A DNA stretch of 15,725 bases from assembly GCA_002390745.1 (NCBI GenBank), contig DGQK01000049.1, forward strand, positions 1 through 15,725, given 5' to 3'. Both the position numbers and the translations under genes were made by a program. Under the pieces are notes generated by a model. The model worked only from the letters and a program-made list of their open reading frames with translations. It was not told where the DNA came from and searched no databases. This stretch comes from Bacteroidetes bacterium UBA4416. GTDB lineage: Bacteria > Bacteroidota > Bacteroidia > B-17B0 > Aurantibacillaceae. Of the stretch, positions 1 through 9,300 are shown piece after piece. Position 1 is the stretch's first letter; each line of letters opens with the position of its first letter.

Positions 1-254
1 TTTTTGGAAGCTTCTTCGATCTCATCCTTTGTTTCTACCTGGATGCGTGCAATCTCTTCCTTTATCAGCTCGACGGTTTCTTTGCCGATTTCTTCCGCTT
101 CGTTCTTCAGTTTTTTATCATCCGGAAACTGATCCAGGTCGGCAAGTGTTTCGTCAAAGATGGAAAGGGCTTTCAGGGCTCTGTCGCTCAACAGCTTTTT
201 GGAAATTTTTTCTGCTTCCAAAACCTTGTAAGGGTCATTTTTCAAATTAGCCAT
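1..254 (-). CDS. Hypothetical protein, C-terminus cut by window edge
   Basis: I do not recognise this protein. The frame opens with ATG at 252-254 and stays open for 84 codons to the left edge, so its C-terminus lies outside the window. The visible part begins MANLKNDPYKVLEAEKI and is rich in Lys, Glu, Asp and Leu. It has no hydrophobic segment and no Cys, which suggests a soluble, largely helical and possibly coiled-coil protein. It starts 24 bases after the stop of the 103-residue gene on the same strand, so it is very probably the fifth gene of the methylase-helicase operon. It should act with that system, but no function can be read from the sequence. The competing plus-strand frame over the same bases has the composition of a shadow frame. 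Confidence 0.8.
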   Translation of the reverse strand, partial: MANLKNDPYKVLEAEKISKKLLSDRALKALSIFDETLADLDQFPDDKKLKNEAEEIGKETVELIKEEIARIQVETKDEIEEASK

Positions 255-278
255 GTGTTGTGGTATTAAAAAGTGATT

Positions 279-590
279 TTATTCTTCAATTCCTAAATTT
301 CTCAGCAGGCTTTCGCGATCAGAAATAGCTGCGCGAATAATGAGCGTGCCGTTTTCCACCGCCGTTATAATCTTATCGGTAGCCTGCATGTTTTCGATCT
401 CAGTTTCAAACTCAAGCGTGTTGTAAAAGCGTGTGTCGATCTGGTACTCTTCTGCCGGTCGCGAAGGCTGTCTTTGTTCTTTTTCAACCTGTGCCCAGCT
501 CTCATAGAGCTGAAGCTTTACTTGCGTGCAGCCTTTTTTCTTTGCATCCTGCAAAAGGCTTATCAATGTGTCAATGTTTGTTTTTATCAT
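279..590 (-). CDS. Hypothetical protein of 103 aa in the polyvalent operon
   Basis: I do not recognise the family. The 103-residue product starts MIKTNIDTLISLLQDAKKKG and ends in GIEE. It is soluble, mildly acidic, and has one Cys and no membrane segment. A predicted N-terminal amphipathic helix is followed by a Gln/Arg/Pro-rich linker at about residues 37-48 and then a mixed alpha/beta stretch. Only 12 bases separate it from the stop of the SNF2-like helicase gene, and 24 bases separate it from the next gene, so translation is probably coupled and it belongs to the same transcript. The position hints at an accessory role beside the giant helicase, but this is inference from context only. Confidence 0.8.
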   Translation of the reverse strand: MIKTNIDTLISLLQDAKKKGCTQVKLQLYESWAQVEKEQRQPSRPAEEYQIDTRFYNTLEFETEIENMQATDKIITAVENGTLIIRAAISDRESLLRNLGIEE

Positions 591-602
591 AGCTTCTGTT
601 TT

Positions 603-3600
603 TTATGCTGCGTTTCTTAATTCTTTAATTTGCTGCAGGCGGTTCTTCATGCGCTTAAAGGATTCCCTGAGCTGGATGATCTTCGTCAAACGATCTGCTG
701 TACCTTCCAGCACTTCACCTTTCCGGTTTTGTTTTACTTGTTTTTCTTTTGCTTCCTCTGAGTTGTCATATACCATCAGCTCGGTAAGCAGGCGCTCGTT
801 CAATGCCGTAAATTCTCCCACGCGTTGCAATACGGTTTTTGGCTTGTATCCTTTTTTAATACGGTCGGCAATAATCTCTCGGCCTTTGGCTTCCACGGCC
901 TGGTCACCCGTTCTTTCTTCCATGTACTTGCGCTTCTGATCAATTTCCTTATCCATCAGTGCTGTTACTTTTTTCAGATCGAAGCTGATATCCAGGCCCC
1001 TGGGCTGCAATACCTGTTCGATGCCACGTTTAATGGAGGCATGCGCTTTGCGCACCTGGTCAAAAATGGTTTGATCTTTATAATTATAGCTGGTGCTCTC
1101 ATCATCCAGGTACTCCCTGAAGAGCTTGAAGATCGTTTCGGTGCTGCGCGCCTTGTCCCCGGTCTTTTGAGGACGGAAGCTTTTGACGATCTTTTGCACA
1201 TGATCAAAATTTTTATTAAAAATGTCGCGCTGCTCTGCAATTTCCTTAAGCATGGTTTCCTGGTTATTGAGGCTGGTAATATCGTCCTGCAAACGTTCCC
1301 GGTCGCCCATCAATATCAGCTCGGCCAGGGCGAAAGGATCCGTTACCAAACCCATTTTTAGTTCGGAAGGATTAAACTCTTCCAGGCTCAGGGCATTTGT
1401 TTTTCCGGCGCGGTACCAGATCTCGTTAATGCGGCTGGTTTTTTCTTCCAGCTTTTGAAAGATGAAGGTGTCAATGCTGTCTTCCATCAGCGGGTTCACA
1501 ATGCGCACATTGGCATACATGTTTCCGAAGCGCCAGATACGGCCTTCAAGCTGCTTTACATCGGTAGGGTTCCAGTCGAGCCAGGCATTGTAAAGCACCG
1601 TGGCGCGGTTTTGCAGGTTGATCCCTTCCTTAATTGTTGCACTGCCGATGATTATTTTTACACCGCCTGCAAGAAAACGTTCTTTGATACCTTCTTTTTT
1701 TGCAGCACTCATGCCGCTTTTAATAATGCCAACCTCTTCATCGCGGTAACCCACTTTGCTGACCAGGTATTCTTTAATGAGCGGAAAAAAGTGAACACCC
1801 GCATTCATGTAAATTACCTGGCCCGACACGTCTTCGCCGCGCTCTTCGTGAAAACGCTTTACAGAGCGAATGCACTCCATAATGTATTGCAGCTTTGGTG
1901 AGCTTTCGATGTACTGAGCAGCTGTGGGGTGCTTATCAGGGTTGCAGGCATACAGGTAAGGGCTGAGGGCAAGCTGGCGCGCAAATGACATGCCGCGTAA
2001 AATTCGCGTGCCTTCCTCTTCATCATCCGAAAGGTGTTTTTCGTCCAGCTCTTCACCGGCTCCGCTTTCTTCTCCTTCTTCTTCATCCTCCATACCCCGT
2101 GTGTTTACGCAGAAATTGGTGAGGCTCGTTTTACCGCGCACGTACAGCTCCACATCGGTCATGTATTCTTTTTGCCGCGCGGTCATGCTCAGGTTGGTGG
2201 AGATTTGTTTGTCAGGCGGCAATGGCACAAGCTTTTCACCCTCCTGTTTATTCAGCATGGGCAGCACGATCTTATTCGGCCGCTGAATTTTTGCATCCTC
2301 ACCTGTTTTGTAAGTAATGAATTTGAAAATAAGCTGCTGCAGGGCGATCAGGTTGTTGAAGCCAAGCACGATCTCTTTACGCTCGGGCTTTAGCTTGGCG
2401 TTTATCACCAGCTCCATGCTCGTTTTAATGAACGTGTCAAAAAATTCCTTGATGTTCTTGATCCCCCAGTGTTCTAATTGCTGGTAGCCAATGAGTGCCA
2501 GTATCGAGTATATTTCAAGCGGACTGTTGGTAAAAGGTGTAGCGGTTAGCAGCAGCACATTGCGCATGTTATTATTACGCAAGATGTACTGGCTGACCAT
2601 AAAGCCGCGTAACGCCGTCATAGATGGGGAGCCGGAACGTATTTGATAGGTGCCGCGTGCGCGGGATGCTTTTTCTCCTTCGCCTTTCATTTCACCTTTC
2701 ACCTGGGTAAAAGATTTTTTCATAGCGTGGGCTTCGTCCACTACCATGTAATCGAAACCAAGTTCCTCAATGTTTAACATGCCACCTTTTATTCCTTTAC
2801 CCATCAGCTCGTCGATCTTCTCCTGGAGCTGTATCTGGTCGCGTCGCTCTTCTGTTCCCTGGTTCAAGATGCTGAAGAGCTCATTGCCAATGTCGTTCCA
2901 GGTATCTTCATTAAAACCGAGGCGATTAAATCCTTCATAGGTTAAAACAGAAATGGTGTATTCGGGTACTTTTTGCAGCTTGCCTTTTTCATCGCGCAAC
3001 TGGTTAACAAAGTCCGTTCCCAGGTTATACAGGTCCATCACCTGGTATTGAGGGAGTAGGCCGCTAAGCACCACTTTGCCCTGATCTACAACCCCGCGGA
3101 TCTCTGCCAGCCAGTTCTTGTACGTTTGGTTGGGTACTACAATAAATGGTCGCTTGCATTGACCGCTTTCTAATGCCTGCGCGAGTGATAGTATGGCGGT
3201 CATAGTTTTGCCTAAGCCTACATCGTAAGCCACGCAACCGGAACCATGTACGCTGATAAAGCCTATGCCCTCGCGTTGTGCCGGGCGAATGAAGAGTGGC
3301 TTATTCTTAAAGGTGCTGGAACAGGTAAATGCCACCGGCACTTTAAAATAGTTGATCTCTGCATAGGCATTGTATTTGGAGTTCCAGAGTTGTTCGATGC
3401 GTAATTGATCCTCACGCGTCAACGCCTCTGCTAAAAAGCGGACAAACAGGTGATCTCCTTCCATTTTAGCATTCTGCCGCAGGCGCAGCTTCTCCTCTTT
3501 GTCATGGTGCCGCGATGGTGTGGCATTCTCCAGGTAGTATTGAATGATGTTCCAGTCTGTCGATTTTTTAAAATCATCTTTTGGCAAAGCTCTGAGCCAG

Positions 3601-5984
3601 GCTTTAAAGGCTTCTACCAGGGAGGTGCTGCCTTCCTCGTAGTAGCCTTTTGATTTGGAGTATGCTGTAAATTTAGTTTCATCGGCCAGTTGTTTTACCT
3701 CCGTTTCTTTTGCGAACGTTGAATCGGGCTTTATGAACAGCCTGTTATTTACGTTGGGATCGGTGAGCGTGAGCTTTGCAGGTTTCACTTTCTGCAAACC
3801 CTCCCACTGCCTGTCAAATTGTTCCTTACCATGTTTCGCAATAATTTCTTCCTTATCGGTAAGCAACTGGCTTTCGCGTTCGTAAATGTTCTCAGCGAAA
3901 TACAGCACGCTGGGCATAAAATAATTTTTGTAGCTGCAAACAATACCAGCTTTAAGCCATTGCTGTAAGGGCTTGTGGCTTTCACCCAGGGGTACTACAT
4001 ATTTTGACCAGCCATTACTTTTCTTCAGGATCGTTACCTCGTCGTTAAATCCATGCACACGGCGTTTGTACCAGATCCAGGCTTTTATTTCCTCTTCGGA
4101 AATGCCCTGGTTATAGGTTTTTAATACCTCGTCAAAGCACAGGTACTCTTCGGGGCAGCCATCATCAAATTTTTCCTTCTCGCCGTTGATCTTACGCAGC
4201 GCTTTTTCTGCATGGGCCTTTTTTGTTTGCTGAATAACTTTCTCTACATTTTTTTTCTTTTCAGGTGTGCTCAGCAATTGCTCCAATGGTTCTTTAACTT
4301 CAGACTTCAAAGCTTGTGGCTGTTCTGCGACCTCTGCCATGGATGGAATAGCAATGCCCTGCGATACATTCTCCATGGTACCACGTACCTTTGTAACCGT
4401 TTTATTAAAGCGATCTGTAGTCTCATACTGCTCACCCAGGATCTTTTCCGGATGTTGCCTGAACCAGTTGTCGCCCGATAACAGCTCGAAGGTTCCCGGC
4501 TTCTTAGAGGCAGTGGTATCATCTTTGTCTTTATTTTTTGTCTTCCTATCATACGCTGTTGTATTTCCTTTAACAGAGGTGTCCATCTTTCCTTTCTCTC
4601 CCGGCAGCAAACAGGCTATACGGGTAAAGTCGATATATTCCAGGCCTTCGTTACCAACTGAATCTGTGTGGCTCTCGATATAGGCAACAGCCTTTTGAAC
4701 CAGGTTTTTCTTTCCGTCTATGCCTATAAAGGAAGCATACCCATTGGCCAATAAGGGATTATTAGCGGTCACTATGCGGATGTTGTTACCTTCCCACACA
4801 TAAACGGGCGGCATGGCTTGTTTATACGATTTGCCATCTACGTCCAGTGCCTCGCAAATCCTGTAGCCTGGGCTTATGCCTGTTTCGTGCAGCAGGCCCA
4901 TAAAATTCTCGCCGGTTTTAAAATCGGTGCCGTCGAAGCCGTACTCATAAAAATCTTTTCCGCTGTATGCAGGAAGCGGTTCTTTTTTTTCTGCTTCAAA
5001 GCCCTGATTTTCGGGTGTCGCAATGTTCTGCAAGCCCGCATCTGTCATTTTATATACAGAAACGTTTGGTAATTGGTTAAGCTCGTTCAGCGATTTGGAT
5101 GTGAGTGGCTGGTCGAGCTTCAGAAGGCGTTGCACCTTCTCTTTGATGAGCTGGGGCTCCGCTAATTCTGCTTCCGGAAAGTAATTGTTGCCGCCACCTG
5201 AGTAATCTTTCATGCCTTTGATGGAACGGTATAAAACACCACCTTTAAGACCATCTTTGTTCATTGAAATATAAATTCCCTTATCTGCGGTAAACATGCC
5301 CATCAGGCTCAGATCGCCGCTTACCGCCGGACCACCCGGATTAAATTTTACGTCGTATTCCTTCAGGCCGATATATTCTGCAAGCTCTTTAAATGCTTTT
5401 TTGCCAAGCTTCCTAAAATTTTGTTTTGCAAGTCCTTCGGCATTTTCATTCATCTTACTGCTGTCCTCTTCCATATACCCGTCGATGCTGGTATATTTTT
5501 TTAAAAAGGCGCTGAATTTTTTAAGTGCTTCCATGTGTTCGTTTTTGCTCTTAATGTCTGTTATTGTCATGTTAGTGGCCTGTTCGGCTGAAGGCTTGTA
5601 TTTACTCTTCAGGTCAGGGTAATCGTTTATTACGTCCATCAGGATCGGCATTTGCTCTTTCAGCCTTTTCTCCACCAGGGCTTTATGCACAATGCCGGCA
5701 TAGTACTGCGCATTGCTTACGGTAGGCTTCACCATCCCGAACTCGTTGATGCCTCCGAGCGGGCTTTCATACTCCAGTACAATGTCCAGGTTATTGCTTA
5801 TCTCCGGAGGATAGCTGCCAAACAGATCGGTATAATAGGCTGCTTCCCGTATAAACCTCTCGCGGGTCATGTGCCATGGCTCTTCCTGTTTACGGTCCTG
5901 CTTTTCCAGCAAGGCCTTTCGCTCCCGCAACCTGCGGTTACTGTCAATCTCTATTTGCCGGAAGGCCTTATACCCCGATGCCAT
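603..5984 (-). CDS. Giant SNF2-family helicase, polyvalent-protein type
   Basis: This 1793-residue protein carries a complete SNF2/superfamily 2 ATPase core. Walker A GLGKT is at residues 923-927, the DEAH box at 1083-1086 (context MVVDEAHAMKK), motif III TATP at 1147-1150, and motifs V/VI at about 1450-1488, including GINLQ and QLEGRIWRFGN (1478-1488). A strongly acidic insert lies at about 1299-1325, between the helicase lobes. The roughly 900 residues before the core are non-enzymatic and include FNPGGPAVSGD (about 214-224) with YRSIKGMKDYSGG (about 252-264), a pattern I associate with large polyvalent-protein accessory domains. The C-terminal 300 residues are charged and probably coiled-coil. 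The start at 5984 lies 2 bases after the stop of the 99-aa gene. By analogy with P1 DarB and the large helicases of Bacteroides conjugative transposons (BmhA-like), it probably acts on element DNA with the methylase encoded upstream. That role is inferred; the ATPase assignment is secure. Confidence 0.93.
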   Translation of the reverse strand: MASGYKAFRQIEIDSNRRLRERKALLEKQDRKQEEPWHMTRERFIREAAYYTDLFGSYPPEISNNLDIVLEYESPLGGINEFGMVKPTVSNAQYYAGIVHKALVEKRLKEQMPILMDVINDYPDLKSKYKPSAEQATNMTITDIKSKNEHMEALKKFSAFLKKYTSIDGYMEEDSSKMNENAEGLAKQNFRKLGKKAFKELAEYIGLKEYDVKFNPGGPAVSGDLSLMGMFTADKGIYISMNKDGLKGGVLYRSIKGMKDYSGGGNNYFPEAELAEPQLIKEKVQRLLKLDQPLTSKSLNELNQLPNVSVYKMTDAGLQNIATPENQGFEAEKKEPLPAYSGKDFYEYGFDGTDFKTGENFMGLLHETGISPGYRICEALDVDGKSYKQAMPPVYVWEGNNIRIVTANNPLLANGYASFIGIDGKKNLVQKAVAYIESHTDSVGNEGLEYIDFTRIACLLPGEKGKMDTSVKGNTTAYDRKTKNKDKDDTTASKKPGTFELLSGDNWFRQHPEKILGEQYETTDRFNKTVTKVRGTMENVSQGIAIPSMAEVAEQPQALKSEVKEPLEQLLSTPEKKKNVEKVIQQTKKAHAEKALRKINGEKEKFDDGCPEEYLCFDEVLKTYNQGISEEEIKAWIWYKRRVHGFNDEVTILKKSNGWSKYVVPLGESHKPLQQWLKAGIVCSYKNYFMPSVLYFAENIYERESQLLTDKEEIIAKHGKEQFDRQWEGLQKVKPAKLTLTDPNVNNRLFIKPDSTFAKETEVKQLADETKFTAYSKSKGYYEEGSTSLVEAFKAWLRALPKDDFKKSTDWNIIQYYLENATPSRHHDKEEKLRLRQNAKMEGDHLFVRFLAEALTREDQLRIEQLWNSKYNAYAEINYFKVPVAFTCSSTFKNKPLFIRPAQREGIGFISVHGSGCVAYDVGLGKTMTAILSLAQALESGQCKRPFIVVPNQTYKNWLAEIRGVVDQGKVVLSGLLPQYQVMDLYNLGTDFVNQLRDEKGKLQKVPEYTISVLTYEGFNRLGFNEDTWNDIGNELFSILNQGTEERRDQIQLQEKIDELMGKGIKGGMLNIEELGFDYMVVDEAHAMKKSFTQVKGEMKGEGEKASRARGTYQIRSGSPSMTALRGFMVSQYILRNNNMRNVLLLTATPFTNSPLEIYSILALIGYQQLEHWGIKNIKEFFDTFIKTSMELVINAKLKPERKEIVLGFNNLIALQQLIFKFITYKTGEDAKIQRPNKIVLPMLNKQEGEKLVPLPPDKQISTNLSMTARQKEYMTDVELYVRGKTSLTNFCVNTRGMEDEEEGEESGAGEELDEKHLSDDEEEGTRILRGMSFARQLALSPYLYACNPDKHPTAAQYIESSPKLQYIMECIRSVKRFHEERGEDVSGQVIYMNAGVHFFPLIKEYLVSKVGYRDEEVGIIKSGMSAAKKEGIKERFLAGGVKIIIGSATIKEGINLQNRATVLYNAWLDWNPTDVKQLEGRIWRFGNMYANVRIVNPLMEDSIDTFIFQKLEEKTSRINEIWYRAGKTNALSLEEFNPSELKMGLVTDPFALAELILMGDRERLQDDITSLNNQETMLKEIAEQRDIFNKNFDHVQKIVKSFRPQKTGDKARSTETIFKLFREYLDDESTSYNYKDQTIFDQVRKAHASIKRGIEQVLQPRGLDISFDLKKVTALMDKEIDQKRKYMEERTGDQAVEAKGREIIADRIKKGYKPKTVLQRVGEFTALNERLLTELMVYDNSEEAKEKQVKQNRKGEVLEGTADRLTKIIQLRESFKRMKNRLQQIKELRNAA

Positions 5985-5986
5985 TG

Positions 5987-6286
5987 CTAGAGAATGTGTG
6001 CGAGTTCCTGTTCGATATGTGCGATTGCAGAGCCAATGCTCATGCCCTCGTCGGCTATCAGCTGGACGATCATTTCATCCAGCTTGGCCTTTCCTTTTTC
6101 TGTGCTTTGCATTTCGCAGACTTTTGGCCACAGAAAGCCATTGCAGTCTTTCAGTTCTTCGTTGATGAGCTTTTTCAGCTCCGCTACTTGATTTACGTCG
6201 TTTGCCATCGCTTGTGTCTTTTGTGTTTCTTCCGTTCTGTTTTTGTTGTACAGGATGCCCGATCCCATGAGGTAGTTTGAAATCAT
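5987..6286 (-). CDS. Small acidic protein between methylase and helicase genes
   Basis: This 99-residue protein has no family I recognise. It begins 39 bases after the methylase stop and ends 2 bases before the helicase start, so it is embedded in the operon and probably translationally coupled to the helicase. An internal ATG at 6206-6208 would give a 73-residue form starting MANDVNQVAELKK. The first 26 residues (MISNYLMGSGILYNKNRTEE onward) are less protein-like, so the shorter start may be the real one. From the inner Met onward it is helical and acidic, with one Cys pair (residues 48 and 57) and no membrane segment. It could be a connector or chaperone for the two giant proteins, but that is a guess from position. 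Confidence 0.75.
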   Translation of the reverse strand: MISNYLMGSGILYNKNRTEETQKTQAMANDVNQVAELKKLINEELKDCNGFLWPKVCEMQSTEKGKAKLDEMIVQLIADEGMSIGSAIAHIEQELAHIL

Positions 6287-6325
6287 AGTGTGTTTAGCTT
6301 TTCTGTTTCTTTTTAGAAAGACGTT

Positions 6326-9300
6326 TTAAATGCGTTTTAATACAAGGATGTCTGTTCCAATGTCGGTGGTTTGAAAAAGCCTGCCGGGTAAGCGGTAGCA
6401 GTCTAGCAGCTCCGCCTTTGCAGCGATCTTCTCTTTCACCCGGGCATACTTATCGTTGTTGGTCATAAAATTGCTCGGGATCAGGAACACCAGCAATCCG
6501 CCCTTTTTAAGTACATCGAGCCCGCGCAGTATAAAATACTGATCGTACTCCGTTGCGCCGGTGTGCTGCTTTTCGCCCATTCCGGCGTATTTGCCTGTAA
6601 ATTCTCCGTAGGGCGGGTTGCCAATAACCAGGCTGTGTTCGGGATTTTCAAACTTGTCTTTCAGATGAATGTTGCCGGCGAAGAACAAGGTTTCAAAGGC
6701 TTTCTCATGAATGTGTGCATGCGGGTAAAGGATCTGTGCAATGCGGGCAGAATAATGGTTGGTTTCAAAACCGAACACAATGGCACTTTTGGGAGCGTAT
6801 TTTAAAAAATGCCCGGTGCCAACAGAGGGCTCCAATACATTACCGCCGTCGTAGCCGTAATAGTAAGCCATGTCCCACATTTTTTTAACTACTTCTTCGG
6901 GTGTATAATATTCGTACAATGCCCCGCGACCGGAAGCACCTTCTTTCAAAAGCCCACCGGAGCCAGTGTATTGCCGCAGGTAATTGCGCTCTTCTTCGTT
7001 GTAGTAAGCGCCGGTCTTATCCTTTTCGTCAATAAAGGCTTCAATCTCTTTATTCAATTCGTATTGGCTTTTTTTCTTCATGGGCTTGGGCGTTGGAGTG
7101 GGAGTTTCAATGTGTTGCGGCAGATCGGCCAGCAAGGGAGATTCGGAAAACAGCAGCTCTACCAGGAAGGTCATTACCGGTGCTTTTCGTTTATTGCCCA
7201 GGTCGTTATCAATGATCATATCATCCACATAGGCGGCAATCAAGGCAGCTTTGCGGGCATCGCCCTTTTTACCAATGGTTACCAGGCCTTTTTCGTAAGT
7301 GGCGAATGGTCGGCGCTCCTTAAATTTTTGCGACAGCTCCTCTTTGATCTGGTCAACGGTTGCAATCGGCAGCTTTTCCAGCTTGCCCCTGATCGCTTCG
7401 CGAAGCCTTGCCTGGTCATAGGCCATGCCTTTTATAAACACTTTGTTTACAGCATACTCGTTGTCCTCTTTTTTCCAGTAAGCAGCTTCCAGCCCGCGGA
7501 TAATGCCTGTAACGTTTTCTTCCAGTGCATCCTCCAGGATCCCGTTTTCTTTCGCAAACGTATTCAGCGCATCGAGCGCCATGTTCAGTTGCTTATTCTT
7601 TTTTACCTCGTTGTTCAGGATGGTGTCTTTAGAAGCGATCAGCTCTTTTAAGCGGCTTCTGTGTTCCACTATGGCGGCCTTTAACGCAGCTTCACGGTTC
7701 GGAAAATCCTTATCTGTTACACCTGGCGCATAGCCGCCGCCCTGGTAATCGCCAAAGCCTTTGGAAGCGTATAAGCCCCATTTATAAGTACCGGCGGATG
7801 TTTTGGCAAGTTCTATCCTGGCCTGGTATTGGGCAGTCTTCGGCATTGGAATTACAATTTCTTCCAGGTGATCTCCGGCAGTTTGTTTGGTGTACACACC
7901 GCTATCGTTGGTAAGCGGATCGCTGTTGCTGTCCTCTTTTGTTGCGGGCCTGGTGTGTGAGCGATGATCCTGGTAATATTTTAATACGGCCAGGCTTTCT
8001 TTCAAACCATTAATGGTGAACTCAGCCGCTTTGTGTGCCTCTTTGTATTCCTGCTTTGGCTTACCCGTCTTAGAATTAATGTAGTTGCTGCTCTCACGTT
8101 TTTGCTTGCTGATAAGGTGCTCAACAATGGTAATGCCTTTGGAGATATTTGCTACCGGGCGATAGAGTGATGCCACCGACCACCATTCGTCACCTTCATT
8201 GTTTCCTTCAAACAAAATATCTTCCAGCGATTGTACACTTTCGTAGCCGAGGTTAAGACTTACGTAGGGGTAAGCACTTTCAGTAGGATAACCAATTGCC
8301 TGGAAAGCACTTTTGCCACGCTTCTCCCACTCATGAATAAGCTTTTGACGATCAACAAATATGTTGTATTTCACCGGTTGACCCATCTGGATCAGCTCAA
8401 ACAATTCCAGCGGCGTTGCTGTAGAAAGGTTGTCGCTGTTCAGCTTGCGAAGGTTCGGGAAATTCTTTTTAAGTACCGACTGCATATCGTAATACTGCCA
8501 CACATGCGAGTAAAAGGGTTCCTGCGTGCCAGCAGGCACAAGCACGTTAGGCACATGGCGGTCGTGGTATTTCAAATCCATGGTAATGCTGCCGCTAACA
8601 GGGTAGGTATCTTCTCCTGTCTTTGCAACCGTTTTCAGGCTCTTCTGCAAACGCTCATATTCTCCCTGGTACTTCCTCTGCGTTTCTTTATCTTCCATTA
8701 CGTAAATGGCAAAAAACGCCTGCAGCTGCTTTGTTTCTTCGGCATCAAAACTGGTCTTTGAAAGTGTTTTTCGGTCGTGCGAAATGCTCCAGGCGTTGGC
8801 AAGATACTTTTGAGAAGCGATCAGGCTGGCCATGGCGCGTGCGTCGAACTCCGGCAGTGTAGAAGTATAAACGCCTTTTACGCCGGGTTGCTTTTGCAGG
8901 TAAGCTTCAACCACCTTCAGGCTATCCTGCAGGTTTTTGATAGCGTCTTCCATGTCTTCTTTTCGGGCAGAGCTGCGCAGTGCTACAACATGCTTTGCGA
9001 TCTCCGAACGCAGTAGCTCGGCACCTCTTTCGGGATCCGCCATCGGCCGATAGTTCACTACAGCCATCACCAGGTTGCGTTGCACGCTACCTGCGGTTTC
9101 AAAAATCACCTGTCCAAGAGATTGGATATCCTGGTAGCCGAGATCTACGCTCACGTATGGATAATGCAGATCGGACGGCAGGCCAAGTTTATCAAACACA
9201 CCTTTGCCGGTGTCGCCGAACCAGGCCTGTCCAATTTCGTACATGCTCAGTTGAATGCCATAGTCAAATGGATTTTTGAGCTGTGATAAAAGATAAAGTT

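Noticed and set aside
6809..7651. A 280-codon plus-strand frame opposite the methylase gene
   Set aside because: It lies wholly inside the antisense of the coding frame that contains the EPSVGTGHF and NPPY motifs. Its translation is Phe/Val-rich with no recognisable domain, as expected for a shadow of an AT-poor third-position gene.
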